Positions 1 through 7,478 of a DNA stretch of 64,000 nt are shown here, piece by piece. How positions within the stretch are numbered: the stretch's first letter is position 1; each line of letters opens with the position of its first letter. The stretch comes from Phenylobacterium sp. (GTDB lineage Bacteria > Pseudomonadota > Alphaproteobacteria > Caulobacterales > Caulobacteraceae). The position numbers and the translations under genes are program-made. The stretch lies in NCBI RefSeq assembly GCF_013822795.1, contig NZ_PNLB01000016.1, positions 62,001-126,000 on the forward strand, in the 5' to 3' direction. A model generated the notes under the pieces. The model was not told where the DNA came from, did not search any database, and saw nothing but the letters and a program-made list of their open reading frames with translations.

Positions 1-67
1 GGCCCTCAGCGGACGAGGCCAGCATCCGGGCCAGATCCAGCAGGCGCGCAGCCTTCTCGTGACGCAT
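1..67 (-). CDS. WYL-type transcriptional regulator, N-terminal fragment
   Basis: Only the first 22 codons are inside the window; the gene continues to the left. Translation begins MRHEKAARLL and continues with DLARMLASSAEG, which resembles the N-terminal helix of alphaproteobacterial helix-turn-helix/WYL-domain regulators (family recognised from memory). The start codon is the ATG read from 67 down to 65. A perfect LexA half-site pair lies immediately upstream, so the gene is probably induced by DNA damage. No WYL domain is visible here, so the family call rests on about 20 residues and could be wrong. The gene is divergent from the small protein starting at 152. Confidence 0.5.
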   Translation of the reverse strand, partial: MRHEKAARLLDLARMLASSAEG

Positions 68-69
68 GA

Positions 70-84
70 GAACTTTTCCAGAAC
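70..84. promoter_or_regulatory. LexA (SOS) box, alphaproteobacterial type
   Basis: The sequence reads GAAC, seven bases, GAAC, which on the minus strand is GTTC-N7-GTTC, the established alphaproteobacterial LexA recognition motif, with no mismatch. It ends 3 bp before the start codon of the leftward WYL-type regulator and lies 68 bp upstream of the rightward gene at 152, so it could control either or both. Confidence 0.7.
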
Positions 85-151
85 AAACATACGTCCGCTT
101 CTGACGCATCGGCACTTTAACAAGAACCTGCCGAGAGGAAAGGACTTCCCG

Positions 152-532
152 ATGCCCGCCGCCCGAGTGACTTCGTTCCGCCGTTCGTACGCCGACCCGC
201 TGTTCCTGTTCGAGGCCCGCCGCCCGCTGGCGCCGGCCAACGCCGAGATGATCGATCAGGTCATCACCCATGCCGACGTGGCGGTGCGCCAAGCGGGAGG
301 CCGGCTGAAGCTGCGCCTGTCCGCGGACATGATCGAGCAGCTGCAGTTCGAGGGCAAGCTGGGCGCGGACGCCCATCGGCTGGCCGATCTGACCGTGATC
401 TGGGACGAGGTCGAGGGCCAGGTCCACACCGTGCGCGACGACGCCCGCCTGCGCGACGCGGCCGACCGCTGGGCCGACTGGGACGCCCTGTTCGACGAGG
501 AGAGCTTTCGCCCGGTGAGCGCGGCGGCCTAG
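152..532 (+). CDS. Conserved small hypothetical protein
   Basis: A 126-residue soluble protein that I do not recognise. The ATG at 152 is preferred over an in-frame ATG at 59 because a purine-rich GAGAGGAAAGGA stretch sits just upstream of 152, and the earlier start would lie on top of the LexA box. The sequence is rich in Asp, Arg and Leu, with a predicted helical middle (AEMIDQVITHADVAVRQAGG) and an acidic, tryptophan-containing C-terminus. There is no signal peptide or membrane segment. It is divergent from a LexA-boxed regulator, so it may be SOS-controlled. Its stop overlaps the convergent nitronate monooxygenase gene by 4 bp (CTAG). Confidence 0.7.
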   Translation: MPAARVTSFRRSYADPLFLFEARRPLAPANAEMIDQVITHADVAVRQAGGRLKLRLSADMIEQLQFEGKLGADAHRLADLTVIWDEVEGQVHTVRDDARLRDAADRWADWDALFDEESFRPVSAAA

Positions 533-1464
533 CCCCAGCGCTTGCCCATCGTCTTCACCGTCTCCTCGAATTCGGCGACGGTCTCGGCGATGACCTGGGC
601 CACCGGCTTGACCGCGTCGATGCGGCCGGCGACCTGGCCGGTCAGCGGGATCGACTTCTCCAGGTCGCCGCCGAAGTACATCTCCTTGGCGTGGGCGAAC
701 TCGCCCATCACGCCCTCGCCGCCCTCGCGCTCGTAGGTTCCGGTCTTCTCGGTGCGCAGGGCGCGCAGGGCCGGGCCCGGGCCGAAGCGGTTGAGGAAGA
801 CGGTGTCGGTTTCCTTGGCGCCGACAATGGCGTCCTTCCAGTTCTGGTGCACCGGGCTTTCGGCGGCCGAGACCATGCGGGTGCCCATCTGGACGCCCTC
901 GGCGCCGAGCGCGAAGGCCGCGGCCATCGAGCGGCCGTCGGTGATCCCGCCGGCGGCGATCACCGGCACGTTCACCTTCGAGCAGACCAGCGGCAGCAGG
1001 ACCATCGTCGAGACATCCCGCGCGTTCTTGAAGCCGCCGCCCTCGCCGCCCTCGACGACCAGCCCGTCGACGCCCGCCTCGATCGCTTTCAGCGCCGCCC
1101 CGAGCGACGGCACCACGTGGAAGACCGTCAGACCGGCCTCCTTCAGGGCCGAGCAGTACTTGTTGGGATCGCCGGCCGATGTGGTGACGAACTTCACGCC
1201 CTGGTCGACCACGAACGAGACGATGTCGGGGTCGCGCACGAAGGCTTGGGCGATGTTCACCCCGAATGGCTTGTCGGTGAGATCGCGCATCTTCTTGATC
1301 TCCTCGCGCACGGCGTCGAGCTCGCCGGACGAGGTTTCGATGATCCCCAGGCCGCCGGCGTTGGACACCGCCGAGGCGAGCTGGCTGCGGGCGATCCAGC
1401 CCATCGGCGCCTGGACGATGGGGTACTCGATCCCGAGCATCTGCGTGATGCGGGTCTTGATCAT
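529..1464 (-). CDS. Nitronate monooxygenase-like FMN flavoprotein (2-nitropropane dioxygenase family)
   Basis: A 311-residue TIM-barrel flavoprotein of the NMO/FabK superfamily. Visible family marks are the N-terminal VQAPM segment (17-21), an EGGEGGG loop (138-144), AAGGITDGR at 170-178 and GAEGVQMGTRM at 187-197, the last two being phosphate/FMN-binding strands of the barrel. Known members oxidise alkyl nitronates or act as enoyl-ACP reductases. The usual EAGGH histidine of classic class I NMO is replaced here by EGGGF, so nitronate oxidation is not assured. A close relative acting on an acyl-CoA or acyl-ACP substrate is possible. The start ATG has a GGAGCGC region upstream. It is transcribed alone, convergent with the small gene on its left. 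Confidence 0.85.
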   Translation of the reverse strand: MIKTRITQMLGIEYPIVQAPMGWIARSQLASAVSNAGGLGIIETSSGELDAVREEIKKMRDLTDKPFGVNIAQAFVRDPDIVSFVVDQGVKFVTTSAGDPNKYCSALKEAGLTVFHVVPSLGAALKAIEAGVDGLVVEGGEGGGFKNARDVSTMVLLPLVCSKVNVPVIAAGGITDGRSMAAAFALGAEGVQMGTRMVSAAESPVHQNWKDAIVGAKETDTVFLNRFGPGPALRALRTEKTGTYEREGGEGVMGEFAHAKEMYFGGDLEKSIPLTGQVAGRIDAVKPVAQVIAETVAEFEETVKTMGKRWG

Positions 1465-1556
1465 GGAGCGCCTCCCAAACGCTTGTTTGAACCATTGGGC
1501 GGCCAGCAGGCGGCGGCGTCAAGCGCCCGGCCGCGGCGAAATCACCGCGACCGCAA

Positions 1557-1590
1557 AATGATTATTGCGAGTCATTATCAGTAGCAATAC
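1557..1590. promoter_or_regulatory. Fur box-like operator
   Basis: The core TGCGAGTCATTATCA (1566-1580) has a perfect right Fur half (ATTATCA) and a degenerate left half (TG--A-T). It is framed by ATTGC and GCAAT, giving the TTGCGA-TCATTATCA pattern that I know from Fur-controlled promoters in Caulobacter-like bacteria. It lies about 40 bp upstream of the start at 1619, where a repressor would cover the promoter. Confidence 0.55.
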
Positions 1591-1618
1591 GGTCACAGGA
1601 GCCCAAGGAGCCTACCCC

Positions 1619-2131
1619 ATGCCCCAGCACGCTCACCGGCCAGACGACCACGCCCGCCTCTGCGACCTCTCCCACGGCGAACACATGCTGCTTTGGGCGT
1701 TTCGCGCCGCGGCCTTCTGGGCCGGCGACTGCCATCTGGTGCGCCGCCAGTTCGAAGAGAGTTGCGGTCCGCTGGGGTTGGAGGCGTTGACCGCACTGAC
1801 TGTGTTCGTGCGCGAACTGAGCATCTGCGGACGCCGCAAGATCACCCTCGCCGCACCAGGCTCCTATCGTGTCACCCGCGACGAGCAGTCGGTGCTGGCG
1901 CTGTTCGCCGCCGCCCAGGCCGAAGACTATCCGCGGCTCGACGCGCACCTCGCCTGGCTGCTGGCGGACGCCCCACGCGCACCGTTCCCGGCCGCCGCCT
2001 GCCTGGTCGCCCAGGCCCTGTCGATGAGCGGATATGTCCTGCGGCTGCCGACCATCGAGACCGCCCGACCGCCCGAAGCGCTGGAGGGCGCCGAGGACAA
2101 CGTGCTCGCGTTCCGCCGGCGGGCGTCCTGA
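1619..2131 (+). CDS. Conserved hypothetical protein, probably Fur-controlled
   Basis: A 170-residue cytosolic protein with no family that I can name. The ATG at 1619 is chosen because AGGAGCCCAAGGAG lies just upstream; an earlier in-frame ATG at 1565 would overlap the Fur-like operator. The sequence starts with a His/Asp-rich stretch (HAHRPDDHARLCDLSHGEH), followed by hydrophobic helices and three scattered cysteines, and has no signal peptide. It overlaps the downstream VOC-domain gene by 1 bp (TGATG), so the two are probably co-translated. The Fur-like box suggests a role under iron limitation; that is inference from the operator only. Confidence 0.75.
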   Translation: MPQHAHRPDDHARLCDLSHGEHMLLWAFRAAAFWAGDCHLVRRQFEESCGPLGLEALTALTVFVRELSICGRRKITLAAPGSYRVTRDEQSVLALFAAAQAEDYPRLDAHLAWLLADAPRAPFPAAACLVAQALSMSGYVLRLPTIETARPPEALEGAEDNVLAFRRRAS

Positions 2132-2769
2132 TGACGCGCATCGACCATCTGGTCTGGGCCGCGCCCGACCTCGACCGCGCGATCGGCGACCTGCAGGCGC
2201 GCACCGGCGCCAAGGCCGCGCCCAGCGGGACCCATCCGGGGGCCGGCACCCGCAACGCCGTGCTCGGCCTCGGCGCCGGCAGCTATCTGGAAATCCTCGC
2301 CCCCGACCCGGCTCAAGCCGCCCAGTCCGGCGCCGCATCGCAACTGGCGACCCTGGCCGCCCCGACCCTGCACACCTTCGCCGTCGCCACTGATCGCCTG
2401 GACCGGGTCGCTGTGAAGCTGGAGAAGGCCGGCCTGCCGCACGCCGGCATCATCCCGATGTCGCGACGGCTGCCGAGCGGGCGGCTGGTGCGCTGGCGGC
2501 TGCTGATCCCAGCTGGACACGCCTATGGTCCGCTGGCGCCGTTCTTCATCGACTGGGGCGACAGTCCGCACCCCTCGGAGGGCGACGACCAAGGTTGCCG
2601 GCTGACCGGCCTGTCGCTGCGCCACCCCGAGGCCTGGAGCCTGGGCCCGCTGCTGGACCGCCTGGAGGTGGAGGTCGGGATCGAGGTCGGTCCGGCCGAG
2701 ATCACCGCCGAACTCGACACGCCGAACGGCGCGGTCCGCCTGTCATCGCGCGATCACGTCGCCGGCTGA
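2131..2769 (+). CDS. VOC/glyoxalase-like domain protein
   Basis: A 212-residue protein beginning MTRIDHLVWAAPDLD, the typical first strand of glyoxalase-like (VOC, Glyoxalase_3-like) proteins, with His6 as the likely metal ligand. A GAGTRNAVLGLGAGSYLEIL segment gives the second strand pair of the fold, and the C-terminal half carries a second, weaker module (TGLSLRHPEAW). No enzyme activity can be assigned. It is translationally coupled (TGATG) to the Fur-boxed gene before it and therefore probably shares iron control. Its last 16 bp overlap the convergent lipoprotein gene. Confidence 0.8.
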   Translation: MTRIDHLVWAAPDLDRAIGDLQARTGAKAAPSGTHPGAGTRNAVLGLGAGSYLEILAPDPAQAAQSGAASQLATLAAPTLHTFAVATDRLDRVAVKLEKAGLPHAGIIPMSRRLPSGRLVRWRLLIPAGHAYGPLAPFFIDWGDSPHPSEGDDQGCRLTGLSLRHPEAWSLGPLLDRLEVEVGIEVGPAEITAELDTPNGAVRLSSRDHVAG

Positions 2770-3002
2770 CAGACCTTGTCGCGATAGAGCGCCCACTCCT
2801 CGCAGACCTTGCCGTCCGGCAGCTTGCAGACGCCGTACTGGCCGTCCGGACTGCTGCGGATTTCGCTGACCCCGCCGAGCGCGCTGCAGTGCACCGAGGC
2901 CGGATTGGCCATGCCGACGGCCTGGCCGGTCGGGGGGTTCGACAGCGTCGGCGCGCACGCCCCAAGCAGCGTCAGCGACGCCCACGTCAAAGCTCTCAAC
3001 AT
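2754..3002 (-). CDS. Small DUF333-type putative lipoprotein
   Basis: An 82-residue protein with an N-terminal hydrophobic segment ending in LLGAC, a good lipobox with Cys16 as the lipidation site. The mature part carries the DUF333 pattern: NPASVHC, GG, DGQYGVCKLPDG, CEEWALYR. DUF333 proteins are small exported lipoproteins, often annotated putative hemolysin without experimental basis. The ATG at 3002 is chosen because GAGGAG sits just upstream and the signal peptide begins there; longer in-frame starts would add a basic tail before the signal. The 3' end overlaps the VOC gene by 16 bp. Confidence 0.8.
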   Translation of the reverse strand: MLRALTWASLTLLGACAPTLSNPPTGQAVGMANPASVHCSALGGVSEIRSSPDGQYGVCKLPDGKVCEEWALYRDKVCQPAT

Positions 3003-3142
3003 CGCCTTGGCTCCTCTGTGGCGACCAGCCCGCCGCCTCGCAATCAGAACGCGATCCACGCACGGCCTGATGTCTACAAACCCGCGCCGGGCGGTGACAG
3101 AACATCGTCATCCGAACGCACGCCCCACCAAAGGAGGGCCAA

Positions 3143-4201
3143 GTGCAAGTCGATCAATCCAAACTCGAAGCGTTCCAGGGCAAGATGCTCGGCGACATGG
3201 GCGCGGCCATCTCCGCGGCGCTGGTGATCCTCGGCGACCAGCTCGGACTCTACAAGGCGATGGCCAAGAGCGGGCCGACCACCTCGCTAAAGCTCGCCTC
3301 CCAGACCGGCACCACCGAGCGTTACGTCCGCGAGTGGCTCGCCGCCCAGGCCGCCTCCGGCTACGTCGAGTACGACGCGGTGAAGTCCGAGTTCTTCCTC
3401 ACCCCCGAGCAGGCGATGGTGTTCGCCGACGAGGGCGGCCCAGCGTTCATGGCCGGCGGGTTCGAGGTGCTGGCGGCGATGTTCCGCGATGAGCCGAAGG
3501 TCGAGGCCGTGTTCAAGAACGGCAAGGGCCTGGGCTGGCACGAGCACGACGTCTGCCTGTTCCGCGGCACCGAGCGGTTCTTCCGGCCGGGCTACAACGC
3601 CCACCTGACCACCGAGTGGATCCCGGCGATGGACGGCATGGAGGGCAAGCTGAAGTCCGGCGCGCGGGTCGCCGACGTCGGCTGCGGCCACGGCGCCTCG
3701 ACCGTGCTGATGGCCAAGACCTATCCCAACTCGAAGTTCTACGGTTTCGACTATCACGGCCCGTCGATCGAGCGGGCGAGGGAGGCGGCCAAAGAAGCCG
3801 GGGTCGCCGACCGGGTGACGTTCGAGGTCGCCAGCGCCAAGGACTTCAACGGCGGCGCCTATGACATGATCGCCATCTTCGACGCCCTGCACGACATGGG
3901 CGATCCGGTCGGCGCGGCCAAGCACATCCGCGAGAGCCTGGCCCCCGACGGCAGCTGGCTGCTGGTCGAGCCGTTCGCCAACGACGACCTGGCCGACAAC
4001 CTCAATCCGTTTGGGCGGATCTTCTACTCGGCCTCGACGATGATCTGCACGCCCGCCTCGCTGAGCCAGGAAGTCGGCATGGGCCTGGGCGCCCAGGCCG
4101 GCGAGAAGCGGTTGCGGCAGGTGGCCGAAGACGCCGGCTTCACCCACTTCAAGCGGGCGACTGAGACGCCGTTCAATCTGGTGTTCGACGTGCGGCCGTA
4201 G
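3143..4201 (+). CDS. SAM-dependent methyltransferase with N-terminal winged-helix domain
   Basis: A 352-residue class I methyltransferase. The GTG start at 3143 is supported by AAGGAGG six bases upstream. Residues about 20-90 look like the winged-helix dimerisation domain found in Rv2258c-type methyltransferases (TTSLKLASQTGTTERYVREW). The SAM site DVGCGHG is at 178-184, with an acidic motif IFDALHDMGDP downstream. Family members methylate small molecules, but the substrate cannot be read from sequence. It has no close operon partner: the preceding lipoprotein is divergent and the following permease is convergent. Confidence 0.85.
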   Translation: MQVDQSKLEAFQGKMLGDMGAAISAALVILGDQLGLYKAMAKSGPTTSLKLASQTGTTERYVREWLAAQAASGYVEYDAVKSEFFLTPEQAMVFADEGGPAFMAGGFEVLAAMFRDEPKVEAVFKNGKGLGWHEHDVCLFRGTERFFRPGYNAHLTTEWIPAMDGMEGKLKSGARVADVGCGHGASTVLMAKTYPNSKFYGFDYHGPSIERAREAAKEAGVADRVTFEVASAKDFNGGAYDMIAIFDALHDMGDPVGAAKHIRESLAPDGSWLLVEPFANDDLADNLNPFGRIFYSASTMICTPASLSQEVGMGLGAQAGEKRLRQVAEDAGFTHFKRATETPFNLVFDVRP

Positions 4202-4204
4202 GGT

Positions 4205-5533
4205 TCAGAACGGAAAGAACACCGGGATCGCGATCATCGCCGCGATCCAGGTGACGATGTTCAGCGGCACGCCGACGCGGACGAAGTCCATGTAGCTGTA
4301 GCCGCCCATCTGGAAGACCAGAACGTTGGTCTGGTAGCCGAACGGCGTGGCGAAGGCGGCGCTGGCCGCCATCATCACCGCCACCAGGAAGGGCCGCGGA
4401 TCGACGCCCAGGCTCTCGGCCAGGGCGACGGCGATCGGGGTGACCAGCACCGCGACGGCCGCGTTCGACAGGAACTCGGTGGCGACGAGCGTAACGCCAT
4501 AGAGGATGATCAGCGCCGCCAACGGCCCGAACGGGCGGATGAAGCCGATCAGGAACTCGCTGCCCATGGCGGCCAGGCCGGTGACCTCGATCGAGAGCCC
4601 GACCACCACCATGCCGGCGATCAGCAGCAGCACGTCGGGCCGTAGGCCGGCATAGGCCTCTTCCGGGCTGATCACCCGCAGCAGGATCAACGACACCGCC
4701 CCGGCGAAGGCGGCCGCCGAGATCGGCGCGGCCCCGAAGGCGGCGGCGGCGACCACCGCCACGAACACCGCCAGTGCTGTCAGCGCCTTGCCCAGCTGCA
4801 GCGGCCGGTCGGCGGCGCTGAACAGCGCCACATCGCCGAGCACAGCATCGCCGGCCCCGCCCTCATGGCCGCGCGCCTCGCCCAGCGGCAACGGCGCCGA
4901 CGTGTCGGGCGAAGCCTCGTCCCCCTTGGGCAACAGGCGCACCCCGAAGACATAGAGGTACAGCGCCCCGGCCCCGGCCACGCACAGGCCGACCGGCGTG
5001 ATCTCGAACAGGCCGAAGGTCGGCTGGCCGGCGTTGCGGGCCATGTCGTTGACCAGCAGGTTGGTCGAGGTTCCGATCAGGGTCAGCAGGCCGCCCATCA
5101 CGGTCACGTAGCTGAGCGGCATCAGAAAGCGCTTCGGCGACAGGCCGATGGAGGTCGCGACGTCGCGGATCACCGGCGCGGCCAGCACCACGATGGGCGT
5201 GTTGTTGAGGAAGCCGCCGACCGTGCCGCAGAAGCCGATGACCAGCCACAGGCCCTTCTCGCCCAGCCGGGCGCACATCTTGGTCGCCTGGCGGATCATC
5301 AAACCGAGCAGGCCTGAAAGCTCTATGGCGTAGGCGATGACGAACAGCGAGGCGAGCGCGATGACCGCGGGGCTGGCGAAGGCGCCCTGTACTTCGACCG
5401 GCCGGATCACCCCCAGCAGCAGCAGCGCCGCGGCGGCCGACAACGCGGCCACGTCCGACCGGAGCCGTCCATGGATCAGCACGCCGACGACGGCGACGAG
5501 GACCACGAGGGCGGCGATCTGATCGAAGTTCAT
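4205..5533 (-). CDS. SLC13-family anion permease
   Basis: An integral membrane protein of 442 residues with about twelve hydrophobic segments in two repeated halves, as in SLC13/DASS and ArsB-like ion transporters. The helix-hairpin motifs GGFLNNTPIVVL and, in the second half, LSNAAVAVLVTPIAVALA are the substrate-clamp regions of this family. Members move sulfate, dicarboxylates or citrate with sodium; the substrate here is unknown. There is no TrkA-C domain between the halves, only a short soluble linker. I start at the ATG 5533 (MNFDQIAALV); a GTG at 5563 is the alternative and lacks a clear ribosome-binding site. It is convergent with the methyltransferase. Confidence 0.85.
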   Translation of the reverse strand: MNFDQIAALVVLVAVVGVLIHGRLRSDVAALSAAAALLLLGVIRPVEVQGAFASPAVIALASLFVIAYAIELSGLLGLMIRQATKMCARLGEKGLWLVIGFCGTVGGFLNNTPIVVLAAPVIRDVATSIGLSPKRFLMPLSYVTVMGGLLTLIGTSTNLLVNDMARNAGQPTFGLFEITPVGLCVAGAGALYLYVFGVRLLPKGDEASPDTSAPLPLGEARGHEGGAGDAVLGDVALFSAADRPLQLGKALTALAVFVAVVAAAAFGAAPISAAAFAGAVSLILLRVISPEEAYAGLRPDVLLLIAGMVVVGLSIEVTGLAAMGSEFLIGFIRPFGPLAALIILYGVTLVATEFLSNAAVAVLVTPIAVALAESLGVDPRPFLVAVMMAASAAFATPFGYQTNVLVFQMGGYSYMDFVRVGVPLNIVTWIAAMIAIPVFFPF

Positions 5534-5611
5534 CGGCGCGGGGAGACCTTCCGTGACGTTCACGCCAAGGTTCTTGGAACGTGCGGACGGTCACATGCTA
5601 GCGTTGCGCCC

Positions 5612-6460
5612 ATGCCTCCCGCAGATGTGAACTCAACGCGCCGGAGACGGACACGCCTCGCCGCCGTCCTTTTTCCTTCCTGCCTGCTGCTGGCCTGCAG
5701 CCCCAAAGAGTCCGCGCCGCCGCCGGCCCCGCCTGTGATCGAACCGCCCCCGCCCGAAGCGCCGAAGGTCATCGCGCCGCCGCCGACGCTGGGCCGCGCC
5801 GACCTCCTGGCCGCCGCTGCGGCCGCCGCGTCGAGCTACGCCGCGGGGATCGCGCCGGAGGGCGCAGATCCGCTCGCGGGCCGCAGCTTCACGATCCGCA
5901 CGCCTTTCGGCTGCCTGGCCTCGGCCGGCGAGACCAAGCCCGGTCTGGCCAGCGCCGCGCTGCGGGCCAAGACCAAGACCGTGGAGCTGAGCCTGACGCC
6001 CGCCGACTGGGCCGCCTCGCCGCTGGCGGCCGCGGCGGTCGAGGCCAAGGTCTGGGACGCCGTCGAAGGCTATTGGATCGACCGGCCCTGGCTGCAGACC
6101 GAGGCCTGTCCGCAGGGTTCGGCGGCCGTGGAGGACGCCCCCGCCTCGACGCCGAGCCCGCAGACGGTCGGCCTGGCCGCCGTGTTCGAACCGCAAGGCT
6201 CGCGCTTTGGCCGTCGCAACGGCCGCGCCTACAGCTTCACGGCGCGGGGCGAGCGCGAGACGCCGCCGGTCGCGCCCGCCAACGGCTATCGCCTCGTGCT
6301 CGAGGGCCGGTTCGCGGCGTTCCCCGACGGCCGCGCCATCCGCTGCCGCGCCGATAGCGCCGACCAGCGGCCGGTCTGCATCGCGGCGGTGCAGCTCGAC
6401 CGCGTGGCGTTCGAGGACGGCGACACCGGCGGGCAAATCAGCGAGTGGCGAAAGGACTGA
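5612..6460 (+). CDS. Proline-rich putative lipoprotein
   Basis: A 282-residue exported protein of unknown function. The N-terminus has four arginines followed by a hydrophobic stretch ending LLLACS, with Cys29 as the lipidation site. Next comes a Pro/Ala-rich linker (about 33-58), typical of envelope-anchored proteins. The globular part contains four cysteines that could form disulfides (FGCL, EACP, IRCR, VCIA) and aromatic-rich segments, with no recognised catalytic motif. The ATG at 5612 gives the signal sequence directly. It is divergent from the permease on the left and 50 bp ahead of the GNAT pair. Confidence 0.75.
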   Translation: MPPADVNSTRRRRTRLAAVLFPSCLLLACSPKESAPPPAPPVIEPPPPEAPKVIAPPPTLGRADLLAAAAAAASSYAAGIAPEGADPLAGRSFTIRTPFGCLASAGETKPGLASAALRAKTKTVELSLTPADWAASPLAAAAVEAKVWDAVEGYWIDRPWLQTEACPQGSAAVEDAPASTPSPQTVGLAAVFEPQGSRFGRRNGRAYSFTARGERETPPVAPANGYRLVLEGRFAAFPDGRAIRCRADSADQRPVCIAAVQLDRVAFEDGDTGGQISEWRKD

Positions 6461-6510
6461 GGCCGCCCTAGATTTCCCAGACCAGATCCCGCGCTCCGAA
6501 GAGGACCCAG

Positions 6511-6822
6511 ATGACCGACCCCCTGCCCGACGTGGTGCGCACCGACAAACGCTTCGAGTTCCGGGTCGGCGACGACGTGGCCTTCGCCGAGTACCGGCTT
6601 AAGGACGACAGCGTGATCTTCCCGCACACCGTGGTGCCCGAAGCCTTCGCCGGCCAGGGCGTCGGCAAGCGGCTGGTCGAGGCCGGCCTGCAGTTCGCCC
6701 GCGAGCAGAAGCTGTGGGTGCGGCCCCACTGCCCGTTCTTCCACGCCTACATCTCCAAGCGCCCCGAGCTGTACGAGATGGTGCACCCCGACGAGCGGCC
6801 CGGCCTGAAAGCGAAGGCATGA
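6511..6822 (+). CDS. YjdJ-type small GNAT-like N-acetyltransferase (copy 1)
   Basis: A 103-residue protein of the small GNAT-like family (PF14542-like). Visible features are a short antiparallel start (VGDDVAFAEYRL), the FPHTVVPEAFAGQGVGKRL segment that corresponds to the acetyl-CoA pyrophosphate loop, and the C-terminal VRPHC-PFFHAYISKRPEL pattern. Human and bacterial relatives are single-domain proteins of about this size with no firmly known substrate. The start has AGAGGAC upstream. The stop overlaps the start of a second copy (ATGA), and the pair is clearly a tandem duplication. Confidence 0.85.
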   Translation: MTDPLPDVVRTDKRFEFRVGDDVAFAEYRLKDDSVIFPHTVVPEAFAGQGVGKRLVEAGLQFAREQKLWVRPHCPFFHAYISKRPELYEMVHPDERPGLKAKA

Positions 6823-7115
6823 CCGACGTCGTCCGCACGCCGAGCCGGTTCGAGATCGCCCTGGGCGGCGGCGAGGTCGCCTTCGCCGACTATCAGATCA
6901 TCGGCGACAGCATCGTCTTTCCGCACACGGTCACGCCCAGGGCCTTCGAGGGCCAGGGCTTGGCCTCGAAACTGGCGCAGGCCGCCCTCGCCTATGCCCG
7001 CGAACAGGGCCTGATGGTGCGGCCGCACTGCGGCTTCTTCCGCGCCTACATCGCCAAGCGGCCCGAGCTGCACGACCTCGTGCATCCCGATGAGCGGGCG
7101 GCCGTGGCGAGCTAG
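6819..7115 (+). CDS. YjdJ-type small GNAT-like N-acetyltransferase (copy 2)
   Basis: A 98-residue paralogue of the gene before it, translationally coupled through a 4-bp ATGA overlap. Aligned by hand, about 55 of 90 residues match copy 1, including VVRT, FPHTV, GQG, AREQ, VRPHC, KRPEL and VHPDER. Differences cluster in the first strand and in the residues flanking the CoA loop (GLASKL here, GVGKRL in copy 1), so the two may have different substrates or may pair as a heterodimer. The fold and cofactor prediction are as for copy 1. Confidence 0.85.
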   Translation: MTDVVRTPSRFEIALGGGEVAFADYQIIGDSIVFPHTVTPRAFEGQGLASKLAQAALAYAREQGLMVRPHCGFFRAYIAKRPELHDLVHPDERAAVAS

Positions 7116-7259
7116 CGGACGATCACGGCAACGTCACGCCGGGCGAGCTGAATCGGGCGTAGGTTGGACTATCGTCGTTGAGGGGCTATCCCGGCGTGCG
7201 ACGACTGGAAGTCCTGGCCAGAGGCCCCGTGCTCCCGCCACACCGGAAGGGAACACGTT

Positions 7260-7469
7260 GTGCCTCTTTATACGATCTATCCCACGAAATCGGACGGCGT
7301 CGCCGCGACCTTCGAGGCGAGGAGCTGCCCGACAGATCGCCTGGCGAAGGCCGAGGCGATGCTGCTCCTGGAGCAGCATCCCAGCGCCTCGCACGTCGTC
7401 GTCTGGCAAGGCGGGCGCCGCGTGCTTACCTGCGCCCGGGTCAAGGGCCCCGACCCGCTGCTGGCCTGA
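7260..7469 (+). CDS. Small hypothetical protein
   Basis: A 69-residue protein starting at a GTG with GGAAGGGAA about ten bases upstream. It reads MPLYTIYPTKSDG at the start and has a short helix (LAKAEAMLLLEQHP) followed by strands SHVVVWQGGRRVLTCARV, a beta-rich pattern. There is no signal peptide and no family that I recognise. Codons use G or C in the third position almost throughout, as expected for a real gene in this genome. It is convergent with the metallopeptidase. Confidence 0.6.
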   Translation: MPLYTIYPTKSDGVAATFEARSCPTDRLAKAEAMLLLEQHPSASHVVVWQGGRRVLTCARVKGPDPLLA

Positions 7470-7478
7470 CGACGCCCG

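Noticed and set aside
2754..3002. Hemolysin
   Set aside because: DUF333 proteins are often labelled putative hemolysin without evidence; the sequence shows only a small lipoprotein.
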